Positions 16,204-24,177 of a stretch of DNA of 64,000 nt are shown piece by piece. This stretch comes from Bin75 sp965261755. Its GTDB lineage: Bacteria > Nitrospirota > Nitrospiria > Nitrospirales > UBA8639. Under the pieces are notes generated by a model. The model was not told the origin of the DNA. It made no database searches and saw only the letters and a list, made by a program, of their open reading frames with translations. Each line of letters begins with the position of its first letter. Within the stretch, counting starts at the first letter, position 1. The stretch spans positions 1,674,001 through 1,738,000 of the forward strand of contig OZ253473.1 of the NCBI GenBank assembly GCA_965261755.1, written 5' to 3'. The position numbers and the translations under genes were made by a program.

Positions 16204-18501
16204 ATGGCGACTTCTAAATTGACCCCACGTTTATTTCCTTCCGTGAAATTGAAGAAACGGCTCATTCTCGATGATGAGCCGGGCCCCCAAGCCCAGCGTC
16301 TTCATTTGAAACCGATCTGGATTGTCCTGTTCCTCCTGATTTCCTCTCTGCTCTTGACGATGTACTACGCACAGTATGGAGGATTCGGAGGAAAGACGGC
16401 AGACTCGCTTCTCCCAAGCGCCAGTTACGCATTGGTTCTGTTTCTCGTCTATTTAGACGTCGTCGGATTGGTCGTCCTGACCCTTTTATTATCCCGTAAT
16501 TTGATCAAAGCCTATTTCGAACGACGGCACCGGCTGTTGGGGTCGGGATTTCGCGCGAAATTAATCGCCGCATTCATTGGTTTTTCGTTGGTCCCAACCC
16601 TGTTGTTGGCGGTGATGGCCAGTGAGGTGATCAATGAGGTGATGAACGTCTGGTTCAATGATCAGATCGAGGAGGTCCTGAAAGACTCCGAAGAATTATC
16701 CAGGATGTATCATGAAGGACATACGGCCTTGGCCATGCAGAGTGCCAGGGCCATCAGCAAGGAAATTTATCGGGAAGATTTTTTGCAGCTGGACCGCCGT
16801 GAATTATTGATTGCTGCCATGGCCCGAAAGCGTGCGGAATTCAACGTCACGGACGTAGAAGTCTTTTCGTCAAAATTGGAATTGCTCGTTCGCGAGACCG
16901 CCCCGGAGGCAACCGACAGGATGTTCCATTTGCCGGTAGGGCAACTTGTTCGTCGGGTCTTGGATTCGCATGAGGAAGTGACCTCGGTGCAAGTCGCACA
17001 ATCCGGACGACTGATCCGCGCAGCGGTACCGATTACCTCCAACAGCCAACCCGGAGGGATTGACGGAGTGGTTGTCGTCAACACCTACGTCTCGGAATCG
17101 ATCTTGGCGAAAATGCAAGGAATCGCCAAACACTATACTGATTACCGGCAGATGAAGGCGTTGGAAAATCCCATTAAGGCCGGGGCCTATCTGTTTGTTG
17201 CGGTCGTCACGGTTTTATTGTTATTCAGCGCTACCTGGTTTGGATTTTACGTGGCGAGAAGCATCACCGTGCCGATTCAGAAATTGGCTGAAGGGACCGA
17301 AGCCGTAGCCCGTGGGGACCTCAACGTGAGAATTAGAGTCAATGCCACCGATGAGATTGGGACGTTGATCGACTCGTTTAACCGAATGACCGAAGATTTG
17401 TCAAACGGCAAAGTCAGACTGGAAGAAGCCAATCAATCGCTCATGCAATCGAACGTCGAAGTCGATCGCCGGCGGGCGTATACGGAAGCCGTCGTGGATA
17501 CGATTGCTTCAGGCGTGATGTCCATTGATACTCAGCACACGATTACCACGTTCAATCATTCGGCTGAGCGGATATTGGGGGTCAGGGGCGACGCTGTCCG
17601 CAGGCGCTTGGCGTTTGACGTCTTCAAATTTCATCAATTCCCGTTGTTCCAGGAGGCCTATGACCGGATTTTACACGATCGCCAGGATAGTCTCACCCTC
17701 GAAGGTCAAATGGAGGTGCAGGGGAAACTCCTCACCATGGGGTTGAATCTTTCCCGCATGAGAAACGAGGCTGGCAAGGACTTGGGGTTCGTGTTTGTCT
17801 TCGAGGATCGGACCGAATTGATCAAGGCGCAGAAAACTGCGGCCTGGCAGGAAGTGGCCCAACAGATTGCGCATGAAATCAAGAATCCCCTGACGCCCAT
17901 TCAACTTGCGGCCCAGCGGTTACGAAAAAAGTTTTTTGAAGGGTCTCCTGATTTTAAAGCCATTTTTGATCAATTAACGACCGTTATTGTGAACGAAGTG
18001 GGAAGTTTAAAGCGAATGGTGGACGAATTTTCGAAATTTGCCAGGATGCCCGCTCCGCATATGGCCAGGGAATCGTTGCACGACATCATTGAAAAGGTGA
18101 GTGACCTGTATCGTGGCGGACACCATGACGTCGAGTTTATTCCAACCTTTGATTCCTTGGTCCCGGATATCAATATCGACCGGGAACAGATGCGTCGCGT
18201 CTTCGTCAATTTGTTTGACAATGCCATCCAGGCCATGAAACAAAAAGGGCGCATCTGGGTTTCCACGAAAATGGATTGGAAGCATAAACGGGTCCGAATC
18301 ACGGTGGCCGACGAAGGGTCGGGCATTCCCCAAGAAGATCAGGAAAAATTATTTGTCCCGTCTTTTTCGCGAAAACGAACGGGAACCGGACTCGGGTTGG
18401 CGATTGTTCATCGAATCGTGACGGATCACAACGGGACGATTCAAGCCTCCAATCGCCACCCCCAAGGGGCCTTGTTTATTATCGAACTCCCCGTCGCTTG
18501 A
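16204..18501 (+). CDS. ntrY: NtrY-type sensor histidine kinase
   Basis: At 765 residues this has the NtrY layout. Three N-terminal transmembrane helices lie at about 37-56, 75-100 and 118-142. An extracytoplasmic sensor region follows (about 145-320), then a fourth helix (AGAYLFVAVVTVLLLFSATW). The cytoplasmic part holds a HAMP domain, a PAS domain (about 420-530) and HisKA/HATPase modules. The phospho-acceptor is His557 in QQIAHEIKNPLTPIQLAAQR, the NtrY-type H-box. NLFDNAIQAM, DEGSGIP and GTGLGLAIV are the ATP-binding boxes. It should phosphorylate the response regulator encoded 100 bases downstream. NtrYX controls nitrogen and respiratory genes in other bacteria. Confidence 0.92.
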   Translation: MATSKLTPRLFPSVKLKKRLILDDEPGPQAQRLHLKPIWIVLFLLISSLLLTMYYAQYGGFGGKTADSLLPSASYALVLFLVYLDVVGLVVLTLLLSRNLIKAYFERRHRLLGSGFRAKLIAAFIGFSLVPTLLLAVMASEVINEVMNVWFNDQIEEVLKDSEELSRMYHEGHTALAMQSARAISKEIYREDFLQLDRRELLIAAMARKRAEFNVTDVEVFSSKLELLVRETAPEATDRMFHLPVGQLVRRVLDSHEEVTSVQVAQSGRLIRAAVPITSNSQPGGIDGVVVVNTYVSESILAKMQGIAKHYTDYRQMKALENPIKAGAYLFVAVVTVLLLFSATWFGFYVARSITVPIQKLAEGTEAVARGDLNVRIRVNATDEIGTLIDSFNRMTEDLSNGKVRLEEANQSLMQSNVEVDRRRAYTEAVVDTIASGVMSIDTQHTITTFNHSAERILGVRGDAVRRRLAFDVFKFHQFPLFQEAYDRILHDRQDSLTLEGQMEVQGKLLTMGLNLSRMRNEAGKDLGFVFVFEDRTELIKAQKTAAWQEVAQQIAHEIKNPLTPIQLAAQRLRKKFFEGSPDFKAIFDQLTTVIVNEVGSLKRMVDEFSKFARMPAPHMARESLHDIIEKVSDLYRGGHHDVEFIPTFDSLVPDINIDREQMRRVFVNLFDNAIQAMKQKGRIWVSTKMDWKHKRVRITVADEGSGIPQEDQEKLFVPSFSRKRTGTGLGLAIVHRIVTDHNGTIQASNRHPQGALFIIELPVA

Positions 18502-18600
18502 TACGAGCAGACGGTGCATGGAACAACAAGACGACGGATTCGCCAAAGATTTTTTATGACGTTCCGGCTTACGATCTGGTCATAACTTGGAGGAATAGGC

Positions 18601-19962
18601 ATGTCCGGTACCATCTGTATCGTCGATGATGAACCTTCCATCTTGAATACCTTGAGTGGTATTTTGGAAGACGAAAGGTATCAGGTCACGATCGCGAAAA
18701 CCGGTGGGGAGGCCCTGAAAGTCATTCAAATGGAGGTGCCGGACGTCGTGCTTCTCGACATTTGGATGCCGGAGTTAGATGGCTTGGAGGTGTTAAAACG
18801 CGTCCGTGAGCAATTCCCACACATCATGGTCATTATGATGTCCGGTCATGGATCCGTCGAAACCGCGGTGACAGCCACAAAATTGGGCGCCTATGATTAC
18901 CTGGAAAAACCGCTGGATCTTGAAAAAGTCACCATCCTGGTCCGCAATGCTCTGCACCAGCGTAAGCTGGAAGAAGAAAATATCAACCTCCGCGTTAAGG
19001 TCCAGCGGCATTCGAAACTCGTCGGAGCCTCTTCCGTTATGGAGACGCTTCGACAGCAAATCGCGGCTGCGGCACCGACCCATAGTCGGGTCCTGATTTC
19101 CGGAGAAAACGGCACGGGTAAGGAATTGGTGGCACGGGCCATCCATCTTCAAAGCCCTCGCCATAATCGTCCGTTTATCGAAGTCAATTGTGCGGCGATC
19201 CCCGAGACGTTGATTGAGACGGAGCTGTTCGGGCATGAACGCGGTGCGTTTACGGGAGCCGTTTCTCAAAAACGCGGAAAATTCGATTTTGCGGACGGTG
19301 GCACCCTGTTCCTCGACGAAATCGGCGATATGAGTCTGGCCACTCAAGCGAAAGTGCTTCGCGTATTGGAGGAACAACAGTTTACCCGGGTAGGAGGGGG
19401 GAAACTGATTACGGTCAACGTCCGCGTCATCGCGGCATCCAATAAGGATTTCAGTCAGGAAATTGAAAAAGGGAACTTTCGCGATGATCTGTTTTATCGG
19501 TTAAACGTTTTGCCGATAGAAGTACCGCCGCTTCGCGCTCGACGTGAGGATATTCCGGCTCTCACCCGGCATTTCTTGAAGATTCATGCAGAAGAGCAGG
19601 GGGTGAAGTTAAAAGAGATCACTCCGGAGGCATTGGATGCGCTGGCGCGTCATGCGTGGCCGGGCAACATTCGAGAACTTCGCAATCAAGTCGAGCGCCT
19701 GATGATTATGGTGCCCAAAACCACCATAGAGGTGGGCGATGTCTTACCGTTTATGCCGAGGGGTTTCAGCCGGATCAATCCCCTGGACGCATACGATTCC
19801 TTGCGGGATGCCCGGCATGCGTTTGAACGTGAGTATATTACCATCCGTTTGCGGGAGAATGGTGGGAACGTCTCGAAGACCGCCGATGACCTGAAAATCG
19901 AACGGAGTCACTTGCATCGCAGAATTAAAGGTCTGAACGTGGAATTTCGCTCGGGAAACTGA
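18601..19962 (+). CDS. ntrX: NtrX-type sigma-54 response regulator
   Basis: This 453-residue regulator has three parts. A receiver domain has phospho-acceptor Asp53 in VVLLDIWMPELDG and Lys in YLEKPLD. A sigma-54-activating AAA+ domain carries Walker A GENGTGKE, the GAFTGA loop that contacts sigma-54, and Walker B GTLFLDEIGDM. A C-terminal Fis-type helix-turn-helix follows (NGGNVSKTADDLKIERSHLHRRIKGL). It pairs with the upstream kinase. Targets probably include nitrogen genes such as the amt/glnA block 4 kb away, but I could not find a convincing -24/-12 promoter there. An AGGAGG-like site (GGAGGAATAGGC) precedes the ATG. The stop overlaps the next start by one base. Confidence 0.93.
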   Translation: MSGTICIVDDEPSILNTLSGILEDERYQVTIAKTGGEALKVIQMEVPDVVLLDIWMPELDGLEVLKRVREQFPHIMVIMMSGHGSVETAVTATKLGAYDYLEKPLDLEKVTILVRNALHQRKLEEENINLRVKVQRHSKLVGASSVMETLRQQIAAAAPTHSRVLISGENGTGKELVARAIHLQSPRHNRPFIEVNCAAIPETLIETELFGHERGAFTGAVSQKRGKFDFADGGTLFLDEIGDMSLATQAKVLRVLEEQQFTRVGGGKLITVNVRVIAASNKDFSQEIEKGNFRDDLFYRLNVLPIEVPPLRARREDIPALTRHFLKIHAEEQGVKLKEITPEALDALARHAWPGNIRELRNQVERLMIMVPKTTIEVGDVLPFMPRGFSRINPLDAYDSLRDARHAFEREYITIRLRENGGNVSKTADDLKIERSHLHRRIKGLNVEFRSGN

Positions 19963-21272
19963 TGTCCCAATCTCTCACTATCGAACGGGTGGTTGCCGGT
20001 GGATGGGGATTATCCCGTTCAGGTTCCATAGTCACGTTCGTCCGGGGCGGATTGCCCGGCGAGGTGGTCACGGTTATCTCCAACGAACGGCATTCCGGTT
20101 ACGAGTTTGCCACCCTTGATGAAATTCGTGTGGCGTCACCGCATCGCATTCAGGCTCCGTGTTCCGTCTATGAAGATTGCGGGGGCTGTCAATTTCAGCA
20201 TGTTCGCTATGAGGCACAATTGCAGTATAAACAAGGCGTGCTGGAGGAAGCGTTCTCCCGTATCGGCCGAATCGAGCAGGCGATATTTCAAGATCCCGTT
20301 CCTTCGCCCTTGCCCTATGAATACCGGCGACGAGTTCGCTTCAGGGTGTTTCAGCAGCACGGTACGTTTCACCTTGGATTCGTACGGGAACGATCGCACA
20401 ACCCGGTCAAGGGAGTGGGCTGCCTGTTAGTCTCAAAGCCCATGGGAAAAGTGATCGAAAACATCGAAGGACAATTGGCTCGCCTGCGCCAATTACCCGC
20501 GTTTCTCTCACACGTGGAAATTCGATCCTCGGACGCGTTCGGGACGCACCTGATTCTGTGCACGGTGCCCCGTGCTTCGCACAACCAGGCACGAGAACTC
20601 TTGGCATTGTTTGAGGGGATTCCTACCGTGGTCGGGTGCGTCCTGACCTCCTCTTCCGCGACAGCGTCTCAAAAAAGGCACCTGCGGCGAGTCGTCCGGG
20701 GTGAACCCCATTTGTTTGAACGATTTCAGGATATGGTCATTCGGGTCAGCGACCGATCGTTTATGCAGGCGAATTGGGCGGTCTATTCGCTTATTTTTCA
20801 AACGTTGGCGGATTGGATGAACGTACGGGATCGGCAAACTCGCGTGCTTGAATTATATGCCGGGGTCGGATGCGTAGGATTGGGTTTGGCAAGAAACGGA
20901 GCACTGGTCACGGAAGTCGAGGAGAATCCCTATGCCGTGGCTGATGCCAAACAATCGGCATCTCAAAACCATGTCGGGCGTTATCGTATACGGGCGGCAA
21001 AGGTTGAGGACTTTTTGGAGACGGTAGCCGCCGACGAATACGACGTGATCGTGATGGATCCGCCGCGAACGGGATTGAGCCGGCGTTGCGTCGAATCCCT
21101 GGAGCGCATCCGGGCACCCCACATGTTTTATCTTTCGTGTGACGCTTCCTCCCTGGCTCGTGACCTCAACCGGCTTTGTACGACCCGGTACCACGTCAGG
21201 CGAGTGCAGGTGTTTGACATGTTCCCGCAAACCGCGCATATCGAAACCCTGGTGGAACTCGTCCGTGTGTAG
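19962..21272 (+). CDS. RlmD/TrmA-family RNA (uracil-5) methyltransferase
   Basis: This 436-residue SAM-dependent enzyme methylates uracil C5 in rRNA or tRNA. An N-terminal TRAM domain (about 1-55) is followed by the iron-sulfur cysteines in CSVYEDCGGCQFQH, with the fourth expected later (GVGCLLVSKP). The SAM-binding LELYAGVGCVGLGLA and catalytic motifs MDPPRTGLS and FYLSCDASSLARDL follow; the Cys in LSCDA is the nucleophile. RumA/RlmD (23S U1939) is the usual assignment with a 4Fe-4S site, but RlmC cannot be excluded. It starts on the last base of the ntrX stop codon, so it is in the ntrYX operon. Confidence 0.9.
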   Translation: MSQSLTIERVVAGGWGLSRSGSIVTFVRGGLPGEVVTVISNERHSGYEFATLDEIRVASPHRIQAPCSVYEDCGGCQFQHVRYEAQLQYKQGVLEEAFSRIGRIEQAIFQDPVPSPLPYEYRRRVRFRVFQQHGTFHLGFVRERSHNPVKGVGCLLVSKPMGKVIENIEGQLARLRQLPAFLSHVEIRSSDAFGTHLILCTVPRASHNQARELLALFEGIPTVVGCVLTSSSATASQKRHLRRVVRGEPHLFERFQDMVIRVSDRSFMQANWAVYSLIFQTLADWMNVRDRQTRVLELYAGVGCVGLGLARNGALVTEVEENPYAVADAKQSASQNHVGRYRIRAAKVEDFLETVAADEYDVIVMDPPRTGLSRRCVESLERIRAPHMFYLSCDASSLARDLNRLCTTRYHVRRVQVFDMFPQTAHIETLVELVRV

Positions 21273-21288
21273 CTCCGGCGTTCGGACT

Positions 21289-21385
21289 CTACCCCACCTG
21301 ACCTCCCCTTACAAAGGGGAGGGAAAAGGCGGTCATGCTTTTTCCATTCCCCTCCTTTGTAAGGAGGGGCGAGGGGAGGTAGAGA
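21289..21385. repeat. Palindromic repeat family B, complete copy
   Basis: CTCTACCCC at the left and GGGGAGGTAGAG at the right enclose two inner hairpins (CTCCCCTTACAAAGGGGAG and CCCCTCCTTTGTAAGGAGGGG). The whole 97 bases forms an inverted repeat filling the gap between the methyltransferase gene and purN. It may act as a transcription pause or a mobile-element remnant. It is the reference copy for the family. Confidence 0.8.
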
Positions 21386-21401
21386 TGTACGGGAGGACGC
21401 A

Positions 21402-22028
21402 ATGAACGTTCTCCGGTTAGGCGTTCTTGTTTCAGGCAGGGGGTCCAATCTTCAAGCCATTATGAATGAGATTGAAGCTGGAACCGTCAAAGCCGAGATT
21501 GCGGTCGTGATCAGTAATAAACAGGGGGTCCCGGCCTTGGAGCGCGCGGAACGCCACGGGTTGACAACCGTTTTTCTCGATCCAAAGTCAGTGGCGGATA
21601 CGCCGAACCCCCGGCAGGCGTATGACCAAAAACTTTTGGAGACGTTGCAGCATCACCAGGTGCAGTTGGTGGTATTGGCGGGCTATATGAAAATTGTCAC
21701 TTCGGTCCTTATCGATTCGTATGAATCGCGCATCATGAACATTCATCCTGCACTTCTTCCGAGCTTTCCCGGCTTGGATGCCCAACGGCAGGCATTGGAC
21801 CATGGGGTGAAAGTATCCGGCTGCACGGTTCATTTTGTGACCGAAGGCATGGATACGGGCCCTATCATCCTGCAACGAGCCGTACCCGTGGAAGAAGGTG
21901 ATACCGCAGATACCTTATCCGAACGAATCCTGAAAGAAGAGCATGGACTTTTGCCCAGGGCCATCCGGTTATTTGCGGAGGGGCGACTGACGCTTGAAGG
22001 TCGGGCCGTCCACATACGCGATGCTTGA
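21402..22028 (+). CDS. purN: Phosphoribosylglycinamide formyltransferase PurN
   Basis: At 208 residues this is a standard PurN, which transfers a formyl group from 10-formyl-THF to GAR in purine synthesis. LVSGRGSNLQAIM forms the phosphate-binding loop. MNIHPALLPSFPGLDAQRQAL contains the catalytic His and neighbouring residues, and VHFVTEGMDTGPIILQ contains the catalytic Asp. It appears monocistronic between a family B repeat and tRNA-Ala. Nothing looks altered in the sequence. Confidence 0.96.
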   Translation: MNVLRLGVLVSGRGSNLQAIMNEIEAGTVKAEIAVVISNKQGVPALERAERHGLTTVFLDPKSVADTPNPRQAYDQKLLETLQHHQVQLVVLAGYMKIVTSVLIDSYESRIMNIHPALLPSFPGLDAQRQALDHGVKVSGCTVHFVTEGMDTGPIILQRAVPVEEGDTADTLSERILKEEHGLLPRAIRLFAEGRLTLEGRAVHIRDA

Positions 22029-22071
22029 CTTGATTGCAGGGCGCCGGTCCTTTTGATAGAGTGCCAGACGT

Positions 22072-22147
22072 GGGGGGCTAGCTCAGTTGGGAGAGCACAA
22101 CGTTCGCAACGTTGGGGTCAGGGGTTCAAGTCCCCTGCCCTCCACCA
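22072..22147 (+). tRNA. tRNA-Ala (anticodon CGC)
   Basis: A 76-base cloverleaf with acceptor stem GGGGGGC/GCCCTCC, including the G3:U70 pair that marks alanine tRNAs. The anticodon stem CAACG/CGTTG has loop TTCGCAA (anticodon CGC). The T-arm is GGTTCAAGTCC and the CCA end is encoded. It stands alone between purN and the Rrf2 gene. Confidence 0.96.
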
Positions 22148-22266
22148 AACTTTGTCTTTGTTTGCGGAACCTCATGGGTGCCGTGGCAACGGCAAAGGAG
22201 GGTTTGGTAAAGAAAGAAAATTTTTTGCTATAATCCTTAATAATTTTTCTAAACATTATTAAGAAT

Positions 22267-22749
22267 ATGAGACTGTCCAGAAAAAGCGAATACGGGTTGC
22301 GGGCCTTGATTGAATTGACCAAGGCTTACAATCAGTCTGCGTTGCGACGGTCCGACATTGCAGAATCCCAACAAATTCCCGTGGGCTTTTTGGAAACCAT
22401 CCTGTTGGAATTAAAGCGGGCGGGGATCTTAGGGAGTCGTCCCGGCGTTCAGGGCGGATACCGGTTGATTAAACCCCCGGAAGACGTGTCACTCGGACAG
22501 GTCATTCGTATTTTAGACGGTCCCCTCGCACCGATTGCCTGTGTGAGTCAGACCGCCTATCAAACGTGTCAGGATTGTCCGTATTCCGAAGACCGGGAAT
22601 GTCCGATTCAAAGCGTGATGTTCGAGGTCAGGAATGCCATCGTCAACGTATTGGACCGGTATACGTTGAGAGCCTTTTACGACCAAGGTCGAAATCGGCG
22701 CTTCCGGAAATCTGCGAAACCCCGAAGGGACAACACCCGCAGTCAATAA
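22267..22749 (+). CDS. Rrf2-family transcriptional regulator
   Basis: This 160-residue protein opens with MRLSRKSEYGLRALIELT and has the winged-helix block IPVGFLETILLELKRAGILGSRPGVQGGYRL, typical of Rrf2 (IscR, NsrR, CymR). Four cysteines follow in the sensor region (ACVSQTAYQTCQDCPYSEDREC: C-x8-C-x2-C-x7-C). This could hold an iron-sulfur cluster, although the spacing is not that of IscR. The neighbouring gene (DUF2061) starts 11 bases later and may be co-transcribed. The upstream gap is A+T-rich and could carry its own operator. The regulated genes are unknown. Confidence 0.88.
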   Translation: MRLSRKSEYGLRALIELTKAYNQSALRRSDIAESQQIPVGFLETILLELKRAGILGSRPGVQGGYRLIKPPEDVSLGQVIRILDGPLAPIACVSQTAYQTCQDCPYSEDRECPIQSVMFEVRNAIVNVLDRYTLRAFYDQGRNRRFRKSAKPRRDNTRSQ

Positions 22750-22759
22750 GGAGTGGGCT

Positions 22760-22981
22760 ATGGATACAAATCTTCGGAGTCTGGTCAAAGGCATCAGTTG
22801 GAGAGTCTTGGCGACCATGGTGACCACGATTGTCGTGTTTCTGTATTCGGGTGAGTTGGCGGCAGCGGCTATCGTTGGCACTTTCGATGCTCTGGCTAAA
22901 ATCGTCCTGTACTGGGGCCATGAACGAATATGGCAATGGATCACGTGGGGCCGTATTCTGCCCACGGTCTTCTCGCCCTAG
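22760..22981 (+). CDS. DUF2061 small membrane protein
   Basis: This 73-residue protein begins MDTNLRSLVKGISWRVLAT and has two hydrophobic segments (MVTTIVVFLYSGELAAAAIVG and a second near FDALAKIVLYWGHERIW), as in DUF2061 proteins. A good ribosome-binding site (AAGGAGTGGGCT) precedes the ATG. The family function is not established. It probably belongs to the same transcript as the Rrf2 gene. Confidence 0.85.
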   Translation: MDTNLRSLVKGISWRVLATMVTTIVVFLYSGELAAAAIVGTFDALAKIVLYWGHERIWQWITWGRILPTVFSP

Positions 22982-23026
22982 TCGTCTTCTGCCAATTCTT
23001 TTTCTTCTTCGCGATCTTTTATTGGG

Positions 23027-23863
23027 CTATCGTCCAATCTCTCCCAGGGGTTGCTCGGTGACGATACAGGCTCCTCGTGGGTTTTCACCAAGCGCGTTAC
23101 AGGATAGAAGCTGATTGAGTTCCGGCGTCAATCGGCAATCGGGTGTCATGACGAGGCCCCAGTGGAAATTGTCGTGACATTCATTCTCCAGGATCAATGC
23201 CTGAGCCCCGTAAAACAGGAGTATGCCGCTGAGCATATTGTGACGGCAGATATTTTTAATCAAATCCGGTCGTGTCCCATCATCCCGAACCGCCAGGCCG
23301 AAATGGTGATTCTGGAAACACACGTTCCTGGCTAAGTAGGGTTGCGCCCCGGCAAAACAGAAAATGCCTGATTCGCGATTCTGACATACCTCGTTTTCTA
23401 TAAGGGACGGCCGGCAGTTCGGGCCATAAATGACAATTCCCGAGAGTAGGCCTTCGGTTGCCCGGCACTGCGTAATCGTACAAGTGGAATCAAAAATATT
23501 GATCGCGGAATGTTGGTCGCTTCCCACGTAACGGAACGTCATGCCGGAAATGCGTCCGCCGGGAACCTGTTGCAGATACAGGGGACCACTCCGGCGGCTG
23601 AAGATTTGGACGTGGTCCCGCCCGGCTCCGATTAATTGAATGGGGTGTTGCGTGGCGAATAAACGGTCTTCATAGAGTCCCGGACGAACAAAAATCTGGT
23701 CATCCGGTCCGGCATCTTTAAGGGCTGCACTCGGGCGGGAATAACAGGCGGCATCGGCGTGGTCCACAATGAGGGTCTTGCCGCCCTCGGGATTCGGAGG
23801 GGGTTCGTTGAGCGCGGGAGGGTTCCGGAAGGAATCCGAAGGTGAGGAGGGGTCTTCAGGCAT
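23027..23863 (-). CDS. Right-handed parallel beta-helix protein
   Basis: This 278-residue protein has a Pro-rich N-terminus (about 1-28) without a clear signal peptide, then a series of imperfect ~22-residue beta-helix turns. Typical turns are SLIENEVCQNRESGIFCF, YLARNVCFQNHHFGLAV and LIKNICRHNMLSGILL. Such NosD/pectate-lyase-like (CASH/PbH1) folds are found in carbohydrate-active or surface proteins. No catalytic set can be identified here. It is convergent with DUF2061. About 310 bases separate its start from the porin gene, and that gap holds the leader described below. Confidence 0.75.
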   Translation of the reverse strand: MPEDPSSPSDSFRNPPALNEPPPNPEGGKTLIVDHADAACYSRPSAALKDAGPDDQIFVRPGLYEDRLFATQHPIQLIGAGRDHVQIFSRRSGPLYLQQVPGGRISGMTFRYVGSDQHSAINIFDSTCTITQCRATEGLLSGIVIYGPNCRPSLIENEVCQNRESGIFCFAGAQPYLARNVCFQNHHFGLAVRDDGTRPDLIKNICRHNMLSGILLFYGAQALILENECHDNFHWGLVMTPDCRLTPELNQLLSCNALGENPRGACIVTEQPLGEIGR

Positions 23864-23926
23864 GACGGTGAATTCTATAACACAGCCTGCCTGTCAGGTT
23901 CAGCATATAGTTCCAACAATTTTGTC

Positions 23927-23955
23927 TTGACTGTTACAGAGGACTGCTGTAAAAG
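23927..23955 (+). promoter_or_regulatory. Possible sigma-70 promoter for the porin-amt transcript
   Basis: TTGACT (23927-23932), then a 17-base spacer and TAAAAG (23950-23955), match the -35 well and the -10 moderately. Transcription would begin near 23962, giving a ~90-base leader before the strong terminator at 24018. This is a by-eye match only. Confidence 0.4.
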
Positions 23956-24017
23956 CAGGAAATCTGCTGAGACATCGTTGTCTTGGCTTGTAGCCTTTAT
24001 GTTCAAAGGACGACGGA
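23956..24017 (+). ncRNA. Structured leader before the terminator (possible attenuator or sRNA)
   Basis: Several small stems follow one another: GCAG/CTGC at 23955-23968, AGACA/TGTCT at about 23970-23983, GGC/GCC at 23985-23995 and AGGAC/GTCCT at 24007-24022. The last shares its 3' arm with the 5' arm of the terminator at 24018, so the two structures are mutually exclusive. This fits an attenuator, or an sRNA ending at the terminator. I found no match to the known glnA (glutamine) riboswitch core. Confidence 0.4.
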
Positions 24018-24056
24018 GTCCTCAACCACGTAAGAAGGGGTTGAGGACTTTTTTTT
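24018..24056 (+). terminator. Strong intrinsic terminator upstream of the porin gene
   Basis: A perfect 10-bp stem GTCCTCAACC/GGTTGAGGAC (24018-24027 and 24039-24048) is followed at once by eight T (24049-24056). It lies 120 bases before the porin ATG on the same strand, with no plus-strand gene immediately upstream. Confidence 0.85.
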
Positions 24057-24067
24057 GGTCGGGAAAG

Positions 24068-24093
24068 GAGCCTTAAAGAAACCAAGGCTCTTT
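24068..24093 (+). other. Second hairpin in the porin leader
   Basis: GAGCCTT/AAGGCTC is a 7-bp stem with a 9-base loop, followed by TTT. It follows the main terminator by 11 bases. It could be a weak second terminator or protect the 5' end of a shorter mRNA. Confidence 0.45.
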
Positions 24094-24177
24094 CACTCAC
24101 GACGAGGTGCACACAAGGGAGTGTGCCGAATTGACTCTAGTTTCCTAAAGACGATTCTTGATTAAGGAGAACCGACA

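Noticed and set aside
23980..24000. Sigma-54 promoter before the porin gene
   Set aside because: A TGGC-TTGTAGCC sequence looked tempting, but the GG...GC spacing at -24/-12 is wrong.
23940..24020. Glutamine (glnA) or guanidine-II riboswitch
   Set aside because: The core sequences of these classes were looked for by eye and are absent; only one ACGG-like loop is present, and guanidine-II needs two.
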